A DNA stretch of 64,000 nucleotides from Rotaria socialis. Its lineage: Eukaryota; Rotifera; Eurotatoria; Philodinida; Philodinidae. The stretch spans positions 1-64,000 of the forward strand of contig CAJNYU010000278.1 of NCBI GenBank assembly GCA_905331475.1, written 5' to 3'. How positions within the stretch are numbered: position 1 is the first letter of the stretch; each line of letters opens with the position of its first letter. Positions 11,685 to 23,497 of this stretch are shown in pieces. The notes under the pieces were generated by a model. It was not told where the DNA came from, made no database searches, and was given only the letters and a program-made list of their open reading frames with translations. The position numbers and the translations under genes were made by a program.

Positions 11685-11904
11685 TGTGATAAGAAAAAGT
11701 CTTTCTTTTTGTTTTGTTTTTGTTTTTCATTGGTTTGTATTTTCATATGATTATGTTTTTTTTTTGTATTTAAAAGTCTCTTTTTTTGCTCAAGTTTAAA
11801 TTTTGATTCAAGAAAACAATTGAAGAAGTTTGGGTTTATTTCGTTGTTAGCTCATTTTTCATATAGAATAGTTATTTTTCATTTTTGAGATTTGTAATTA
11901 ATAC

Positions 11905-13563
11905 ATGCCACGGCCAAGTCGATCGCCCTTCTTCTTTTTTGCTCGTGAATTTCAACGTCGTTGCGAACGCGATCGTGGCCAACGAATTAATATCAATGAA
12001 GCCATAGCTGCATGTTACGATGATTGGAGAGCACTACCAGTAGAAGCAAAACAACCCTATAAAACTCAATATGATGAATGGCGAATACAATATCGAGTAA
12101 ATCCCGAACAAGCATGTCCACCTAATCAACGCGGAAATGAGAATAAACAAGTTAAAAACGATAGGATTCTCCGACAACGTGATATTCCGTCGGCTGATTT
12201 AAAACTGCATTATGATCGTTTTAGTTTAGAACGAACTTTTCTCACGAATGAATATTTACCACTCGACAAAAGTGAATTATTATCTATGCCAATATATATA
12301 ATCAATTTTCAAATCTTTTGTCAAGTTGACGACGAAGACGGAGGACAATTTGTTCCAGCTGAAATCTGTATTTTATGCGTAAGATAAAAAAAGCAATTAA
12401 ACAACCACCTATTTTTGTTCGTAATTTGTCTAAATAGTATACATTAAATGAAGGTGTAACCATGTATAAACAAAAATTTATAAAACCAGATAAAATCCCA
12501 TCGGGTTATATGTCATCGTGTTTGGAACATACCAAGGAAACACATCAAATTCCATTGAAAGATTTCTATGAAGCAACTGATAACTACAAGCAAATCTATC
12601 ATGAATTAAAATCATTTGTTCAAACAACAATAAACAATGCGTCGAATAATAATGATGATCGATCACGGCGACGTTATCTTCGATCAAGTCAACCGTGTGT
12701 CTTTTTTCCGTCGTTAGAATATGAACAAACAAGTAAATTACTTGATTGGTTACAAGAGAAAGCCGAAGGTAACGTTGGCCGGTGAAGAATTAAACAAATA
12801 TGTTTTAAGCTTGTTTTAGGAAAAGCACCAACAAAAGACACACGTCTTTTTAATCTATCAAGTATTGAATCCTTAATTATGGTTTTAGCTGAATTAAAGA
12901 AACATCATGTATCACGTGATGACATAGAAAAAACGTTTGCAAATGCAGCTTATTCATTTATGATTGAAGAACGTTGTCCATATCATCTTCAATTAGGTAT
13001 AAATCATTGTTCTGTAGCACGATGTCACGCAGGCGCGAAACTTATTTCTGCTTATCTAAATCAATTATTCGCGCCAGAAAGACCAGTATCAGCAAAAATA
13101 ACAACAGAAAATCGTTCTCAAAATTCACCTATGAGCAAAAGAAATCAATCAAATAGGATCCCAACCGTTACACATAATAAGTATGACCAATAGAATGCCT
13201 TGAAAATTGCAGTTAAAAATAAAACAAAAATTTTCTGTATTTTTGTTTAGATCTATAGCAAAAGTTGATTCTTCAAATGATTCGATGGCTTCATCGTATC
13301 GTTCGTTTGATCAGCGAAAACAAAACGATGAAATAACTAAATTGCAACAACAAAATTTTCATCGTTTACTTTCCAATGCTCAATCGGCCTATTCGCCGCA
13401 TAGTGATTATCTCTCTGATTATGCGATTGATAGTCATAGTCAAATAAATGACCATTCCAATACGGAACGAACCCGTCTGAGTCAACGTAAACTAGTGTTG
13501 CTTAACGCTATTCAAAGTATTGATAAACAAATCGAACAGCTCAATTTAAATAGTGATACATAA
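11905..13563 (+). CDS. MAEL: Maelstrom-like protein, copy 2
   Basis: Four exons: 11905-12378, 12438-12768, 12820-13180 and 13251-13563, giving 492 residues with consistent phases. The HMG-box region (RSPFFFFAREFQRRCE ... PYKTQYDEW) is better preserved than in copy 1. The Maelstrom domain shows DDEDGGQFVPAEI, GYMSS, THQIPL and the ERCPYHLQL ... ARCHAG metal-binding cluster. The C-terminus differs from copy 1 and is predicted coiled, Gln/Ser-rich. The two copies are clearly diverged, so the duplication is not recent. Its stop lies only 103 bp before COX5A. Confidence 0.85.
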
Positions 13564-13656
13564 AATTCTATGGTTCTATCTGTTTTTTCCTTTTTTCCTG
13601 TTTATCAAATAATAATTTAGTAATCTGTTTTTTTCAATGCATGAGCAGTTGTAAAT

Positions 13657-13666
13657 TTTATTTCAG
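13657..13666 (+). promoter_or_regulatory. 3' splice signal immediately before the COX5A start
   Basis: The pyrimidine-rich string ending in AG abuts the ATG. Bdelloid rotifers are known to trans-splice a spliced leader, and this is the expected acceptor geometry. No leader gene is seen in the window. Confidence 0.5.
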
Positions 13667-14161
13667 ATGGCATATCTATTTCGTTCTGTACTTCTTCAAT
13701 CATTAAGTAAAACGGCACGGCCAGTGTGGGCAACAATGCAACGGAATATGTCCTCACATAATAAAGAAACCGATGAAGAATTCGATCAACGATGGAAAGC
13801 ATATTTTGATCGTCCTGCAATTGATGGTAATTGAGAAAGATTGAAAAATTATTTAACTGAGGTTTATACTTTAGGTTGGGATATTCGACAAGGTATCAAT
13901 CATATGAATCGTCTTGATTTAATCCCTGAACCAGATATAATCAAAGCTTGTCTAAAAGCCTGTCGTCGTGCTAATGATCATTCATTGGCTGTTCGATATT
14001 TAGAAGCTATCCGTTATAAATCCAATACTGTTTCAAATCAAGTATGGCCATGGATTCTTCAAGAAATTCGTCCAACATTGAATGAATTGGGTGTATCAAT
14101 ACCAGAAGATTTAGGTTATCATAAACCAGAATTGGCTTTAAAATCAGTCGATGATATGTAA
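13667..14161 (+). CDS. COX5A: cytochrome c oxidase subunit 5A, mitochondrial
   Basis: Two exons, 13667-13826 and 13875-14161, encode 148 residues. The first 30 are Arg/Ser-rich and lack acids, as in a mitochondrial presequence (MAYLFRSVLLQ). The mature part matches COX5A throughout: EFDQRWKAYF, IDGWDIRQGIN, LIPEPDIIKACLKACRR and IRPTLNELGVS, with TPR-like helical hairpins. The subunit sits on the matrix side of respiratory complex IV. The start codon directly follows TTTATTTCAG, a perfect 3' splice signal; since no exon is needed upstream, this may be a trans-splicing acceptor or the end of a 5'-UTR intron. Confidence 0.95.
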
Positions 14162-16310
14162 AGTTAATAAACTTGCTAAATTTTTCCTCCGAATAGTCTA
14201 TTATTATGATTGATGTCCTTTTTCGAAAAAAAAAATATATCCTGTCCTGTTCGGTTCTTTTTTTTTGCTGCTCCAACAAATAAAACTTAGTTTATATTAC
14301 TTTCTTAACACCTTTGATATAAAAAGAAAAAAAGAAAAGACACAAAACAGCCAAATAAGAACAAGACTATTAAAGTTTTATTTTGTTTTGAAGATTAATA
14401 ATGATTCTTTTATGTCCAAAACATATCGAAAATTTATTTCTATGCGGAAGCATCAGGTAAACAATGAACCCTATGATTAACTAATAAGGTTGGATATTAA
14501 ATTTCATGTCCGGTCTGTAGCATTCAAATTATTTGATTCTATTCGGATGAATTCATCATAAACAAATTATCGAGATTGCGTTGACGTTTCTGAAGGTAAG
14601 AAAATGAATATATAATATTAGATGCTTCTATTTATAGCGTATTCGAAGAGTCTAAATTAGGTATTGGAAAGTTTTCCATCACTTTGACTATTTTTGAATA
14701 TTTTCAAAAGAATTCGAATAAATGTATAGAAATATTAGCTTTTGTAATGTCGCCAATAGTCTAATCATAGTATTTCCTTACGCGACACATCCACATTTCG
14801 GCCAATGAGTATACAGATGAAACTCGTATCAATGCACCGATGAAAATAATATGTTCGAACTTATTGCTAAATCATCAGATAGATAAAAGTTTCTATACTA
14901 ACACCTAAAACTCGACTTATTTACTATTTATCCATGGTCTATTGACGATCCTCTATTCTGCACTGATTAAAACGGTCTACACGAGATTCGTCTGTGAAAG
15001 TCGCGATTATCAATTTAGTCCGATATTCACACCAAAATTATACCAAACATAAGACAAAATTACGTCTTTAAAAAAATGTTGCGTTGGTTTCAAATCACAG
15101 TAAATCTGAACGGTAGAAAAAACAGGAAAACAAATATCCATTTTCAAGCGTATAGAGTTCGCGTAGAACGGAAATGGGTCATATTTACATAACTATTACG
15201 CATAGCACACACGTAACATGACATCCAACACTTTGGGGTCGATACAATTTTGACTTTTGCTCTATAGAAAATCCGCTTTGATGTGAAATTTGTTTTTCGA
15301 GTTCTTTTATTTATAGCTTTGACTATGATAAGATAGTGATCATTGGTATATTTAATGACCATATGTAGCTCACAAGAGGAAAAATAATTATGTTTAATAA
15401 TGAAAGTATATTTTATATGTTGTATCTCTTTTGCCCTCGATATATTAAATGCACTATTAGGGTCATGTTACACTTTATTACTATGTTTTAAAATTTAGCA
15501 TTCGTATGCAAAAGAGCTTCTTATAAAAGTTAAGGACATATTTTTCGAGACCTAGAAATTTATATTTATATCTTTTTCTTTTGAAAAAGGATGTAGTAAA
15601 TTGAAGGTACTCAGAAATTACAAGCATAACGTTTGCATATTTAAAAAACGTATATTTTTCAAAAGAGTAGTGCTCTAAAAACCTAAAAAGTAAAATCATT
15701 TGTTGATGATGTAATTCAAACATTTCTATGAGTCATATGCTCTACGTTTGCCAAGAAATCAATCTTTTTAGTTAATTTCAAACTTTTGGAAGTTTGTTTA
15801 CTCTGAGTGCGTTCAAAGGATTCAAACTTTTTTGTTATAAAGAAACCTATCGATGAGATGTTATTTAACAACATAAATTAAGACGACCATAATCTTATTA
15901 AGCTTCATTTAGTCTGGATAGTTTTTCTAATAAAAAAAAAAAACTATGCCCAATATAGAATAATGATCAGTTACGGACATATATTGCAAAGGCGTGAAAT
16001 TTGATGGTAACTCCCATGGAAAATATAGTTTAGCTATATAGTGTACATTTTGTTTTCTATAAATTAATATTGATTGGACTCGGTCAATTTTATTGTAGCT
16101 GTTTACAAGCTGATAGATATACAAGCGATATAGAGTATATTTAGAAGAAGCAAACAAAGAATCTCGATGGCCACTTTGAAACAACATGAATCATCATCGT
16201 ACCGAAGTGCAAAATTAGTTCATCTACAGATGAAGAAGAAACACAATAAAAATAAATAAATGTTAGCGTGTAACAATAGATTGTATTACGATAGAACATA
16301 CACTATTCTC
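14162..16310. other. gene-free stretch between COX5A and NPF
   Basis: About 2.1 kb of AT-rich DNA. Several short minus-strand frames (around 15144-15362, 15481-15723 and 15927-16187) have no family-like content or splice support. I see nothing I can name. Confidence 0.4.
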
Positions 16311-16744
16311 TTATGCTCCGATTCGGCCATGAAATTCTTTGTATGAGATTGATTTGTCACCATTAGTATCGAAAAATTTAAAGAGATCGAAATCACTTGA
16401 CTCGATTCTCGGTTTTAGCTGAGTAGAACGACCGAAACGTGGCCGACCGATAATCGCATAATATTCGTGTACCTTAAATTAAAGATTTATTTTAAATGCG
16501 AATAGATAAATATTTATATTATACCAATTGTAAATAACGCTTAAGTTCTTCACGAGAATGAAAACGTTCCGGGCGTTTAGGTGGGGCTGGAAATAAATAA
16601 ATATTTATGCATATTAATTTATATCTTCACCAACTTACGTGGAACATCAGTGAAAGCCGAAAGAACTTGAGCAGTTTGTATAGCAAGGAAAATAAAAACA
16701 ATCCATGATACATGTTTAGTGATTATGTCTTTGTGGTTTGGCAT
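16311..16744 (-). CDS. NPF: neuropeptide F precursor
   Basis: Three minus-strand exons, 16744-16639, 16586-16525 and 16472-16311, encode 109 residues. Residues 1-31 are a signal peptide with a hydrophobic core (WIVFIFLAIQ) and a likely cut after VLSA. The mature peptide follows: PPPPKRPERF, EELKRYLQL, then VHEYYAIIGRPRF and the GR amidation/cleavage signal. This is the classic invertebrate NPF pattern, ending in RPRF-amide. NPF acts on NPY-type receptors and regulates feeding. An intron falls before VHEYY, as in other NPF/NPY genes. Unusually, the C-flanking peptide contains a full 12-residue EF-hand-type loop, DTNGDKSISYKE, just before the stop. Confidence 0.9.
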
Positions 16745-16927
16745 TATTTTATAATAAGATATAGAAACTTGTTTTGTTTTCTTTAAATAAGATAGCTGTA
16801 ATTATTTGAATGATAAGATAGGATTATGCTTGCCTGTTGATCTTACGCGGACTAGAAAATAAAATAAATGAGTATACATGAATAAAACTGATCTACTAAC
16901 AATCTACATCTTAGTAAAGAGACACAA

Positions 16928-16954
16928 AGAGAGAGAGAGAGAGAGAGAGAGAGA
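16928..16954. repeat. (GA)n microsatellite
   Basis: A simple GA dinucleotide run upstream of NPF. Confidence 0.9.
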
Positions 16955-17130
16955 AAGTAAAGAAAAAAGTAATTAGTATCGTGTAATTTTTATGAAATGA
17001 GTTTTTTATGCATGCTTAATATTTCTCTTTTCTTTCGCATATAATTAATGACTATGCATGCCAAAATGAATAATCTTTAATTCTACATTTAAAATGTTTA
17101 TCACAGAAAAGAATTCTACTGATAAATATC

Positions 17131-17149
17131 TATATATATATATATATAT
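17131..17149. repeat. (TA)n microsatellite
   Basis: A simple TA dinucleotide run. Confidence 0.9.
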
Positions 17150-19971
17150 GTTATCTTTTATTTTAGTGTAATAAATGTATTGTCAGACAACGAATCGGCT
17201 ACTTTCGTTATATGCTTTTCTTCTTTCTACTATTTGATGTTGTGTTTAGAAAAAGAATACCTTAATGATTATGAACTTCTAAATAAGCTTTTCATATGGG
17301 AACGTTAGCCTGAATGTCTACATACTTATTACATCTTGGAAAGAATAGTGTATGTCTCTTGGCGAATTTCTATAAATTAGAGAAAAAAATAACGAGAAGT
17401 CAAAACAACTGAAGAGCATCATTTGTCTACTATTTTCAATGATCTAGGGGCACAAGAATAGAGGAAAGAGGGCATTCGTTTTTTTTTTATTAAGTAACAG
17501 AGCCTATTGATGTTGATCTGCTCCAGATGATGTTTTTAATAATAAGACAAAACATATTAATTTAAGCGAATCAATAAATTTATGACATCGGAGAAGCTCC
17601 TAATCTTTGAAAGCAATCTGCCGAACTTAGAGTGCACTACTATTCTCAAAAATACCGTCTGTAACCGCTTGAGTGCCGACAAAGTAGAACATGCAAGATC
17701 ATAAGTATAATTACCTGATACAGTGCAGTTAATATATGCGATGATAGTATGTGAATGTGAAAATCTCCTGTTTGCTATAGTTCTCTTATGTGCGCATATT
17801 TCTTTGCTACATGCAATCGTAACTAATTAATATACTTTATTCTCTTGAATAGCATGACTTTACCTGTGAAGAAAGTCCTGCGTAGACATTTTTATTTATG
17901 GCTTATTTTCCAATGGGAAATTGAAAATCTAGGGACAGAATGATGCTACATCGATTCTAGTTAAACAAAAAATAAAATACGACTTTAGAGTAATTAGGAA
18001 TCATTTATTAAATAAACAAACTTATCTACTAATGAGATCAAAATTTTAAAGGAAAAGATACTTTATCATGAAATTCTATAATAGAGTTAACAAACATCTA
18101 ATATATTCTTCATTATAATTGAGAGATTCAGACAATTAAAAAACACTAAATGCAGGCCACTTAATATAAGATCGCAATTTGTTTTTCTCTCTCTGGAATC
18201 AATTAAAAATTTTATTTTCTAGTATCTATAGAAAAACATCTTCATTTCAAAACGAGGTGGGTGTATCAATTTTCGCTTATTCGTGTTTTTTAATATCACA
18301 ATAATTGCTCTAGCTGATAAAGTTCGATACAAATAAACATAGAAGTTTTTGCGTATTTGCACTGATTAGATGAGAGTAGATATCCCGCAAGATATGTGAG
18401 CTGTTCGTGTTCCAGTAAATATTCATCGAAAACAATATATATTTTCATTCTATGTTTAGTATTTGGAGTAATCCATGTTCTTATTACTGATAGATGATCT
18501 CGTTTGACATAATGAAATAACGTAAGTATTAGAACTGAGCTTAAGAATCATTCTATGATGTGAAATTTTATATTTGTATTGAAGAAATAAAAATAATCTT
18601 CGAAAATCTATTTTATTAGAATACTTTATTTATTGCGCAATTTTAGTTGTATGTAGTGAAAAAATCTATGATAAATTTTTCATATATTGCCATAACTTAC
18701 ACTCTATTCGAAATGAAACATGCAATCTTGCTTATTAGATTGTCGTATATTAGACACCTTTGAGTCAATGTAAATAAACATCATTACCAAAGGCATGGCT
18801 ATGAAACTACGAAGAAAATTATAATGAGTAATTTCCGTTTTTATTGTCCATAAAAAAGGTACATGTTACCAATGAGATACTATTCTTTACAATCTATTAA
18901 GTAATTTTCCTGTTAGGTCCATCGCATTATAACTATCAACCATTCATAATTCTAAATAGTATTTCTATGTCAAACAGCATTCACTTCAACGGGCTGTGTT
19001 GTATTCTTTGCTGAAGTAAGAGACATGAATCTTGTTATACTTTATAATAGTACGTGAAATGTTTCATTAAGATTTCTCTAAATAATCGAAACGGGTACGA
19101 TGTTCAAGTGTGTTCTAATTGTTCAAAAATATCTGCAACACTTGAACAGAATCGTAGAAATATATTCCGATGTCAGGAAACGATATCATAGTGTAAGAGT
19201 GTCTGAGCTATGGAAAATATATCGCTTAGCGATTATACTAAGTACTAGTCGTTGATACAAATCATAACGTTAGTCGGTAGAAATTCTTATGACATGAAAA
19301 GAAGAAAAAAATCTTTTCTTTTATTTTTGTGAGTGGATTTGATCAAATCTTTTTTCAATTAGCCTACGACAATAGTAGCGGGTGTCCGGAAAAGAATTTA
19401 ACGATTTTATTAAGAAATCTATCAAAAAAAAAACGAGCTATACAATGGTAAACTAAATAACTATTTAATGAATAATTAAAAATAAAGTTGAGTTCGGTTG
19501 ACAATGTCTTATTCAATTTCTTCGTATTTTCTTAGTTATAGTCTTGAGGAACACCAAAAAACATTTAGTATAGATTCATTGACGACATGGAAGTCTGATT
19601 TCCTTAGCTTAGACTGTAGTGAACAAATAAAATGCAGCTAATCAGTTCTTATTTTCCCCGAGATTCTGACACTAATAAGTTTCAATTTCCAGAACGACCT
19701 AGATAAATTTTATCAGATCGCATAGACCTCTGCACAAGTCTATCATTATATAAAATTATTCATATTGCGGTTCATCAGTAACTAAAATAATAAGCATGGT
19801 CGTTTTATGGGGATACTAATATTTCCCATGCTATAAAAACCGGATGAAAATCGGCGGTTTACCACAAAAAAAGGATCCGGTATGCGCAACATGGGTTATT
19901 TATATATATTTTTAAGTTGAATCAATCTTTTCATGCTTCCTATAACATGCCCAGGAGAATGATTTCGATAG

Positions 19972-20105
19972 TGGAATCCTATCGGATTCGTGTCGGATAT
20001 AATTATGGATTTCATTAAACCGACGAAATCCTATCGGTATATGGGCGCGGGGATCTACAATCAGAACCCTAGCGTTGGAATCCGATAGGTTCCAGTGTCG
20101 AATCC
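19972..20105. repeat. inverted/direct CCTATCGG repeat cluster
   Basis: TGGAATCCTATCGGATTCG at 19972 is matched in direct orientation by GAAATCCTATCGG at 20025 and in inverted orientation by TTGGAATCCGATAGG at 20076. Between the last two is a short GC-rich spot (GGGCGCGGGG). The arrangement could be the terminus of a small transposon or a set of binding sites. Confidence 0.5.
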
Positions 20106-21400
20106 AGTCACCTGGGTGTAGTTAGACACTAGCTGCGACATAAATAAGGATCATCATCAGTAATATATTTTGGATAAGTCCACAATACGACAGGTGTGAT
20201 TATCTTCATTTTAAGTACTGTTCGAATTTCTGATTAAGCAACATAATCCAATAAAATTATTCTTTCCGATCTGTCTGTTGATTTGTCTTGGTGCTAGGCA
20301 AAAAATAGATCACATAGCTCATCGATATGAACTAGATTCATGTTAAATGTAGTGAAACGCGCGACCGTCCTATTAATCTTTTCGATCAGTGGATAACAAT
20401 TTTGAGTTACATAGAACTATTCTCAGAGCAATTAAGAAGAATGGTGCGCTAAAAACACAAAATCAATTTAAAATCCAGTTTTAGTAAATTATTATGTCAG
20501 GTTAATTGTCATTCTGTGTAGTTTCATTATTTTTTTTAATCATCAGATTAATATTTCTCGAACTTTGAGTGTTTTGCTTCAGGCGCTAGTAGAATGACAT
20601 GACCTTTGTAAAAGGATATTTTTAAGAAAAAGATGGTTCAAATAGGCCAACATTCTATTATTTAAATACTATGCTGAGATTATTTTCTTTGCTTTTAAGA
20701 ATAAGTATTGCAGTTCTCTATATAGAAAGTGTTAATTTTTGTTCTCGTTTTTCATTCATTTTCTGTAAATCAAAAATATTATTATGACTTTTGTTGCAAA
20801 ACTTTGAAAATTTTGAGTTATCAGACGAAAAGAACATTTTCTTATTTATAGTATGTTTCTAGATAGAAAACTCTCGATAGTCTTTGATATTTTATGTCGA
20901 TATTTATTCACATCCGAAATCTATGATTTTATTTTAGAAAACTAACCGATTCATGAAAATAAAGTTTTTTATGAAGAATTTACGAGTTCTTGTCGGATAC
21001 AATTCCAACTCGACTATTATCATTGTAATTTATTATGACAGAAAAATTCAAAATGAAATCCCGAAGTCTACAGCTCAAATATTGCTTTTCGATGGTTTTT
21101 ACTAAAAAACTTGATCGGGCGTGTAGAGAAGGTACTGCTGACAGTCTAGTCTGATAAAGAATTTTATGGATATATCACGACTATGAAAAATTAGAATTAT
21201 TGTAATACTGGAGAACAACTGATTTTTTTGGGACTACAAACGAATATAATAAACTTTCTAGTCGTATTGAACATCGATACGTTGAATTGATTTTTCATTC
21301 AAGAATAACCTAAATGATATTTTTTCGTTCTTAAATAAACAATTTTTTTCAGTTTGTTAATTTATAAAAATTTTAGTAAAAAAAGAACTAATTGTTGTAG

Positions 21401-22315
21401 ATGATCGGTTTAATAGCTGTTTCAGTTGGCTGCTGTTCATTATTGCTTATTCGATTATTATTTCGAAAACGTATTAGCATCAACGGAAAGACAGTTTTAA
21501 TTACTGGTGCTTCATCAGGTCTCGGCGAAGCATTAGCAAGACATCTTTTCAATAAACAATGTCAATTAATTCTATTAGCAAGACGAATAGATCGTCTCGA
21601 AAATCTACGAAATGAACTTATTAACTTACATCCTTCCTATCCACAACCAAAGCTCGTTCAAATAGATTTATCTAATTACGAGCAATTTTCCTCATCAACA
21701 TTAATGAATATACTTGAACACGAGCCAATCGACTGCTTAATTAATAATGCTGGTATCAGCCAACGTTCGTCCGCGCTCGATACCTCCATGGATGTTGTTA
21801 ATGATATATTTCGTTTGAATTATATGTCGCTTGTCGCATTAACAAAATTAGTTCTAACAAAAATGATTGAAAAAAAACAAAAAGGCTCATCAATTGTTAA
21901 TATATCGAGTATGCAAGGTCTTATTGCTGTGCCAGATCGTAGTTCATATTCAGCATCGAAACATGCCGTACAAGCATTTAGTGATTCGTTAAGAATGGAA
22001 CTGGGAGAACAATATCCAAAACAGAATATAAATGTTTGTGTAATTAGTCCATCGTATATTCGGACTGAACTTGGTCAACAGGCACTAAATCGACTGAACA
22101 ATAAAGATGAGAAATTACCTGACGACAATAAATCATCGGCCTATGAACCTGATTATGTTGCTGAACGAATTGTTAACGCTATTGAATATAGAGAACACGA
22201 TGTTATTATTGCACCGTTTCAACAATATTTAGCAATTTGGTTACGACGATTTTTACCATCGGTATTTTTTACAATTATGATCGCAAGAAATAAACGATTG
22301 AAAGCCAAAAAATAG
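21401..22315 (+). CDS. short-chain dehydrogenase/reductase, DHRS7B-like
   Basis: A single-exon frame of 304 residues. Residues 3-20 form an N-terminal membrane anchor. The Rossmann nucleotide motif is TGASSGLG at 35-42, NNAG lies at 115-118, and the catalytic set is S170, Y183 and K187 (YSASK), the classical SDR spacing. The tail carries the hydrophobic segment near LPSVFFTIMIARNKR typical of DHRS7B/7C-type enzymes of the ER or peroxisome membrane. Such enzymes reduce lipid or steroid carbonyls with NADPH; the substrate here is unknown. The ATG directly follows TTGTTGTAG, a 3' splice-like signal, again fitting trans-splicing. The assignment to DHRS7B rather than a general SDR is moderate. Confidence 0.85.
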   Translation: MIGLIAVSVGCCSLLLIRLLFRKRISINGKTVLITGASSGLGEALARHLFNKQCQLILLARRIDRLENLRNELINLHPSYPQPKLVQIDLSNYEQFSSSTLMNILEHEPIDCLINNAGISQRSSALDTSMDVVNDIFRLNYMSLVALTKLVLTKMIEKKQKGSSIVNISSMQGLIAVPDRSSYSASKHAVQAFSDSLRMELGEQYPKQNINVCVISPSYIRTELGQQALNRLNNKDEKLPDDNKSSAYEPDYVAERIVNAIEYREHDVIIAPFQQYLAIWLRRFLPSVFFTIMIARNKRLKAKK

Positions 22316-22774
22316 CATTGATGAACTTTTCTTATGATTATTCCAGCGTTTTTTTTCTGTTTGATTAGATTAAACATGATTCATTTAAAATAAAGAACAA
22401 GGTGCTCAGTTCATATCTAGTTAAAATCAATCACACAGTAGCGATTGTGTGCTAAAATTGATAAGGTATCGTGTTTTTTTATTATTCTAATAGAACACAC
22501 CAAGATTTGATTGTTCTTTTTTCTTTTCGTTTATGACAGTATGAAATGAAAAATCGTCATTTGTAAGTCACACGCACACACACAATTGGAATACGACGGA
22601 GTGAACATATTAAAGTAATTTTCGATACAATATATATATGATCTTGAGACGTATTTGTCAAGTAGTCACTTTTTTTTCTCACGGAAGCATTGTATAACGT
22701 TTGAAGACATTCTATCCCGTTTAAATATTATTTTAGCTTTTAATGTGATTAGGATTACAATATATGCATTAAAT
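22316..22774. other. intergenic stretch after the SDR gene
   Basis: AT-rich DNA with a short CACACACACA run near 22572 and TATATATAT near 22631. No gene is seen. Confidence 0.4.
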
Positions 22775-23149
22775 TTAATCTTGAATATCATCTGTTTTAC
22801 TTAATGGTGGGAATATGCTGTCAATTTTGTTGCTGATAGAACATAATTTATCACGATAATAGAATAATTTTGATGCTACACGATAATCTCCGATGATTTC
22901 TTCCTATACATCTTTAAGTGTTTGTAATCGACCGTTAGAATAATAAATTTTCTAGACATTTAATCTCGACGAAAACTTACAAGAAAATATTCTTACAATA
23001 GAAACATTAAGCATATCTATCTTGAAAGTCATGATTTGAAATCTTACTGAGAAAAGTGATTCTCCGCGAGTTAATAAATCTTTCATAAGACGGACGTGTT
23101 GATCAATATTTTGAGATTCTAATGTAAATAGACGAAATGTGACGTCAAT
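22775..23149 (-). pseudogene. two-exon gene fragment with an in-frame TAG, family unknown
   Basis: On the minus strand, 23149-23048 is an open 34-codon exon bounded by an AG acceptor and a GTAAG donor. The exon at 22951-22775 is open for 59 codons except for one TAG at 22906-22904, and ends in TAA. Both junctions are phase 0, and the translation is protein-like (for example NIDQHVRLMKDLLTRGESLFS-type helix, YRVASKLFYYRDKL). Upstream exons were not found. I do not recognise the family; it looks helical and soluble. It could be a recent pseudogene, or an intact gene with a sequencing error at the TAG. Confidence 0.45.
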
Positions 23150-23497
23150 CTACTCAAAAGTATAGCGACAGTTTAACTTTCTAAAAGAAAGGCAACGTAT
23201 AATGGCAACATTTTTCATTTCATGTGTTTGTTGCCAAAGGCATTTTTCGTTTTAGAAAAAAAAATTCGGAGAATATTCGTTCATTTAGTGAAACGAGAAA
23301 AACAAACGATCTATTTATTTTACAGGTTCTTCTAACTATTTATAGAATACTATCAAACTACGGAGAAAACAAAAACAGATACATGTACATATAAAATGAA
23401 CTGTATGAATCGGAACTCTTTTTTTATCACAAAACTCAGGATTATGAAAACATTTACAATTCTCATTATTTTTTTATCAAAAAAGAAAATAATTGAA
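23150..23497. other. short gap between pseudogene and Homer
   Basis: AT-rich DNA, probably including the Homer 3' UTR. No feature is seen. Confidence 0.35.

Larger units (their letters stand above)
16745..21400. other. large gene-poor stretch
   Basis: About 4.6 kb with no credible exon on either strand. It contains a (GA)n run near 16928-16954, a (TA)n run near 17131-17149 and the inverted GGAATCCTATCGG repeats at 19972-20105. It could hold regulatory DNA for NPF (upstream) and the SDR gene. Confidence 0.45.
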
